Made by a program: the position numbers and the translations under genes
Assembly (NCBI GenBank): GCA_002711145.1
Contig: PAHS01000048.1
Coordinates: forward strand, 1 to 8,884
Direction: 5' to 3'
Length of the DNA: 8,884 nt
Origin: Marinovum sp.
GTDB taxonomy: Bacteria > Pseudomonadota > Alphaproteobacteria > Rhodobacterales > Rhodobacteraceae
Notes under the pieces: model-generated
Database searches by the model: none
What the model saw: the letters and a program-made list of their open reading frames with translations, nothing else
What the model was told of the DNA's origin: nothing
Shown: in pieces, positions 7,423 to 8,884 of the stretch
Numbering within the stretch: position 1 is the stretch's first letter
Layout of the letters: the number at the start of each line of letters is the position of its first letter

Positions 7423-8715
7423 CTACTGCATTTTTGAGCGTATACGTCGGACCAGTAGATAAACAAACCCTACTACAGGTACAGTGATAATTGAGGTTAG
7501 AAAACCTTCAGTAATCGAATAATTTCCTGCTAAAGGATACAACAGGTATGATACCAAGGACACTGCATAGTAGCTAATAGCGACGACTGATAGACCTTCA
7601 ACAGTTTTTTGTAGTCGTAGTTGCAGGTCTGCTCTACGATCCATACTCTTAAGCAATGCCTGATTTTGAGCAGACCTTTCTACATCCACTCTGGTTCTAA
7701 GCAAATCGCCAGCTCGAATAGCCCTATCTGCCAAATTACCCAATCTCACCCTACTGGATTTTACAGTTCGCATGGCGGGGTCATAGCGTCTCATCATAAA
7801 CTCTGAAAATGTTTGACGACTCCTAAAGCGTTCTTCTCTTAATACCCTAATTCTTTGATGAACGATTGCCTCATATGCTTCGGTTGCTCCTAATCGGAAC
7901 GATGCTGCTGCTGATAAAGTTTCTAATTCAGTAGAAACTTTCAACAAATTATCTAAAGTTACTTCCGCAGCCACTTTACCATCGTTCATATCACTCATTA
8001 TCTGAGATAATTCTGTATCAATATTACCCATTTGCCGTGCCATATTACGCACTCTCGCAAATCCCAACATTGACATCGACTTATACATCTCAATTTCACA
8101 CAGACGCTGAACAATCCTGCCAACCCGTCGATCGTCTGTTGCAGGGTCGATAAAAAGTACAAATCTTTGATGACCTACTTCATCTATTCTAAAGTCTGAT
8201 GCAACAACCGCTGACTCATCTAGAACTTTACTGACTGCAAGGCTCTCTGGAACAAACCACTCAGCTAATTTTTTTGATATAATCTCACTATTATTTTCCG
8301 CCCCAATCATATTTTCTAGACGCAAATTCACTGACGTTATCCTGAGAGCAGAAAGAGCCTCTAGCCATTCCTTTGGAAAAGCATCAAAACCAACTCCGTC
8401 AAACGGTTTTTCGGATAAATTGCTTAAAAATATTGTATAGGTAACAAATTCTGTATGAGCTTCCCATTTAAGTTTAAATCGACCTAAATCACCAAAATAA
8501 TGTGTAACATCTTCTTTAGGATGTGGAGCACCAAATCTATCAAGTAATCCAATTAAATTTTCTCTATCTACCCTTCTATCTCTCTGAGCTGCATTTTCAG
8601 GTTCTTTTAATGCTAAAAATGCAACCATCCCGGGTGCCGAATGAAAAGGAAATGGACGAGCATGAAGCTCGTTAGCTAATTGATACCTTTCGGAGTGGTC
8701 TGCAATAAGCACCAA
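7423..8715 (-). CDS. DUF3422 family membrane-anchored protein (COG4949), function unknown
   Basis: The gene belongs to an uncharacterised, mostly proteobacterial family. It encodes 430 residues with the signature 'NELHARPFPF' near the N-terminus (15-24). An N-terminal globular part (about 1-220) includes 'HYFGDLGRFKLKWEAHTEF' (72-90) and 'RFVLFIDP' (184-191). It is followed by a long charged, probably helical section (about 222-370). Two hydrophobic segments close the protein (about 374-396 and 403-422) around a short 'AGNYSITEG' turn, then a basic tail 'RRIRSKMQ'. This suggests a C-terminal hairpin anchor with both the large domain and the tail in the cytoplasm. The start is not ATG: TTG at 8715, seven bases after AGGA, or GTG at 8712. 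An in-frame stop lies 12 bases upstream of the TTG, so no longer start is possible. It lies 112 bp downstream of the probable pntB end on the same strand. No enzymatic motif was recognised. Confidence 0.88.
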   Translation of the reverse strand: MVLIADHSERYQLANELHARPFPFHSAPGMVAFLALKEPENAAQRDRRVDRENLIGLLDRFGAPHPKEDVTHYFGDLGRFKLKWEAHTEFVTYTIFLSNLSEKPFDGVGFDAFPKEWLEALSALRITSVNLRLENMIGAENNSEIISKKLAEWFVPESLAVSKVLDESAVVASDFRIDEVGHQRFVLFIDPATDDRRVGRIVQRLCEIEMYKSMSMLGFARVRNMARQMGNIDTELSQIMSDMNDGKVAAEVTLDNLLKVSTELETLSAAASFRLGATEAYEAIVHQRIRVLREERFRSRQTFSEFMMRRYDPAMRTVKSSRVRLGNLADRAIRAGDLLRTRVDVERSAQNQALLKSMDRRADLQLRLQKTVEGLSVVAISYYAVSLVSYLLYPLAGNYSITEGFLTSIITVPVVGFVYLLVRRIRSKMQ

Positions 8716-8722
8716 AGCTTCA

Positions 8723-8726
8723 TCCT
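8723..8726 (-). promoter_or_regulatory. Ribosome binding site of the DUF3422 gene with a non-ATG start
   Basis: AGGA on the minus strand is seven bases before TTG (8715) and ten before GTG (8712). The ATG at 8723-8721, overlapping this site, is out of frame and opens only a 15-codon reading frame, so initiation at TTG or GTG is the only fit with the conserved N-terminus. Confidence 0.55.
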
Positions 8727-8806
8727 ATTTTAATCTAAGTTTCATTCTTTGATACCGATATATTCCAAAAAATAGACCAAAGCGCACTTAAATACACTGC
8801 AAGCAA

Positions 8807-8846
8807 TTTAACAATATAACGATAGTCTTAGTCTATCATTGTTAAA
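8807..8846 (-). terminator. Imperfect AT-rich hairpin over the pntB stop codon
   Basis: TTTAACAAT (8807-8815) pairs with ATTGTTAAA (8838-8846), and GATAG (8821-8825) pairs with CTATC (8833-8837), with a five-base bulge on one side and a seven-base loop. Read on the minus strand, the loop holds the TAA stop of the upstream gene. There is no T-run after the stem, so it is a weak terminator candidate at best; it might instead influence mRNA stability between the two genes. Confidence 0.25.
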
Positions 8847-8884
8847 AGCTTGTTTAAACTGTCTTTTGCATCTCCATAAAACAT
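8828..8884 (-). CDS. pntB: NAD(P) transhydrogenase subunit beta, last 18 residues (rest outside window)
   Basis: The minus strand from the right edge reads 'MFYGDAKDSLNKLLTMID' and then TAA. This closely resembles the PntB C-terminus, where a '(M)LFGDAK' motif in the NADP-binding domain is followed by a short amphipathic helix ending the protein (E. coli PntB ends in a similar GDAKASVDAILKAL). PntAB is the proton-pumping transhydrogenase of the inner membrane that makes NADPH from NADH. The call rests on one short motif plus the DUF3422 neighbour. The ATG at the very edge is read as an internal methionine, not a start. Confidence 0.65.
   Translation of the reverse strand: MFYGDAKDSLNKLLTMID

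Noticed and set aside
1..8884. Search for mobile elements, tRNA genes, CRISPR repeats, toxin-antitoxin or phage defence genes
   Set aside because: No transposase, integrase, terminal repeats, cloverleaf-like segments, regular repeat-spacer pattern or defence domain was found; nearly all sequence is explained by ordinary metabolic and transport genes.

Overview
The window looks like chromosome from an AT-rich (about 40% GC by eye) alphaproteobacterium, possibly a marine, roseobacter-like or related lineage. The evidence is a DUF3422 (COG4949) gene directly downstream of what reads as the end of pntB, and the alphaproteobacterial style of the transporter and hydrolase genes. The lineage is inferred from family knowledge; there is no rRNA or other marker gene here.

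Layout from left to right: (1) the 3' end of moaA (molybdenum cofactor synthesis) on the plus strand. (2) A convergent two-gene minus-strand unit, read from right to left: a fused double-ATPase subunit of a peptide-type ABC importer (1595-3424), then an M20-family aminoacylase/amidohydrolase (410-1573). (3) A 237-bp divergent control region (3425-3661). (4) A plus-strand unit: a secreted family-5 solute-binding protein (3662-5359), a strong intrinsic terminator (5376-5405), and two overlapping DppB/DppC-like permease genes (5421-6428 and 6421-7332). (5) A terminator at a convergent junction. (6) A minus-strand DUF3422 membrane-anchored protein of unknown function (7423-8715). (7) The last 18 codons of a gene whose C-terminus matches PntB, the transhydrogenase beta subunit.

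The central 7 kb reads as one functional locus split into two divergent transcripts. The plus-strand unit supplies the periplasmic receptor and the membrane channel. The minus-strand unit supplies the only ATPase for that channel, plus a hydrolase that probably acts on the imported compound in the cytoplasm. The plausible substrate class is N-acyl amino acids or short or modified peptides; the sequence does not fix the exact substrate. The terminator between the binding-protein gene and the permease genes would yield more receptor than channel.

No mobile element, tRNA, rRNA, CRISPR array or phage gene was seen. I found no clearly new biological system. The points most worth a second look are the intra-operon terminator, four neighbouring cysteine pairs in the binding protein, the possible leader hairpin upstream of it, and the uncharacterised DUF3422 gene beside pntB.
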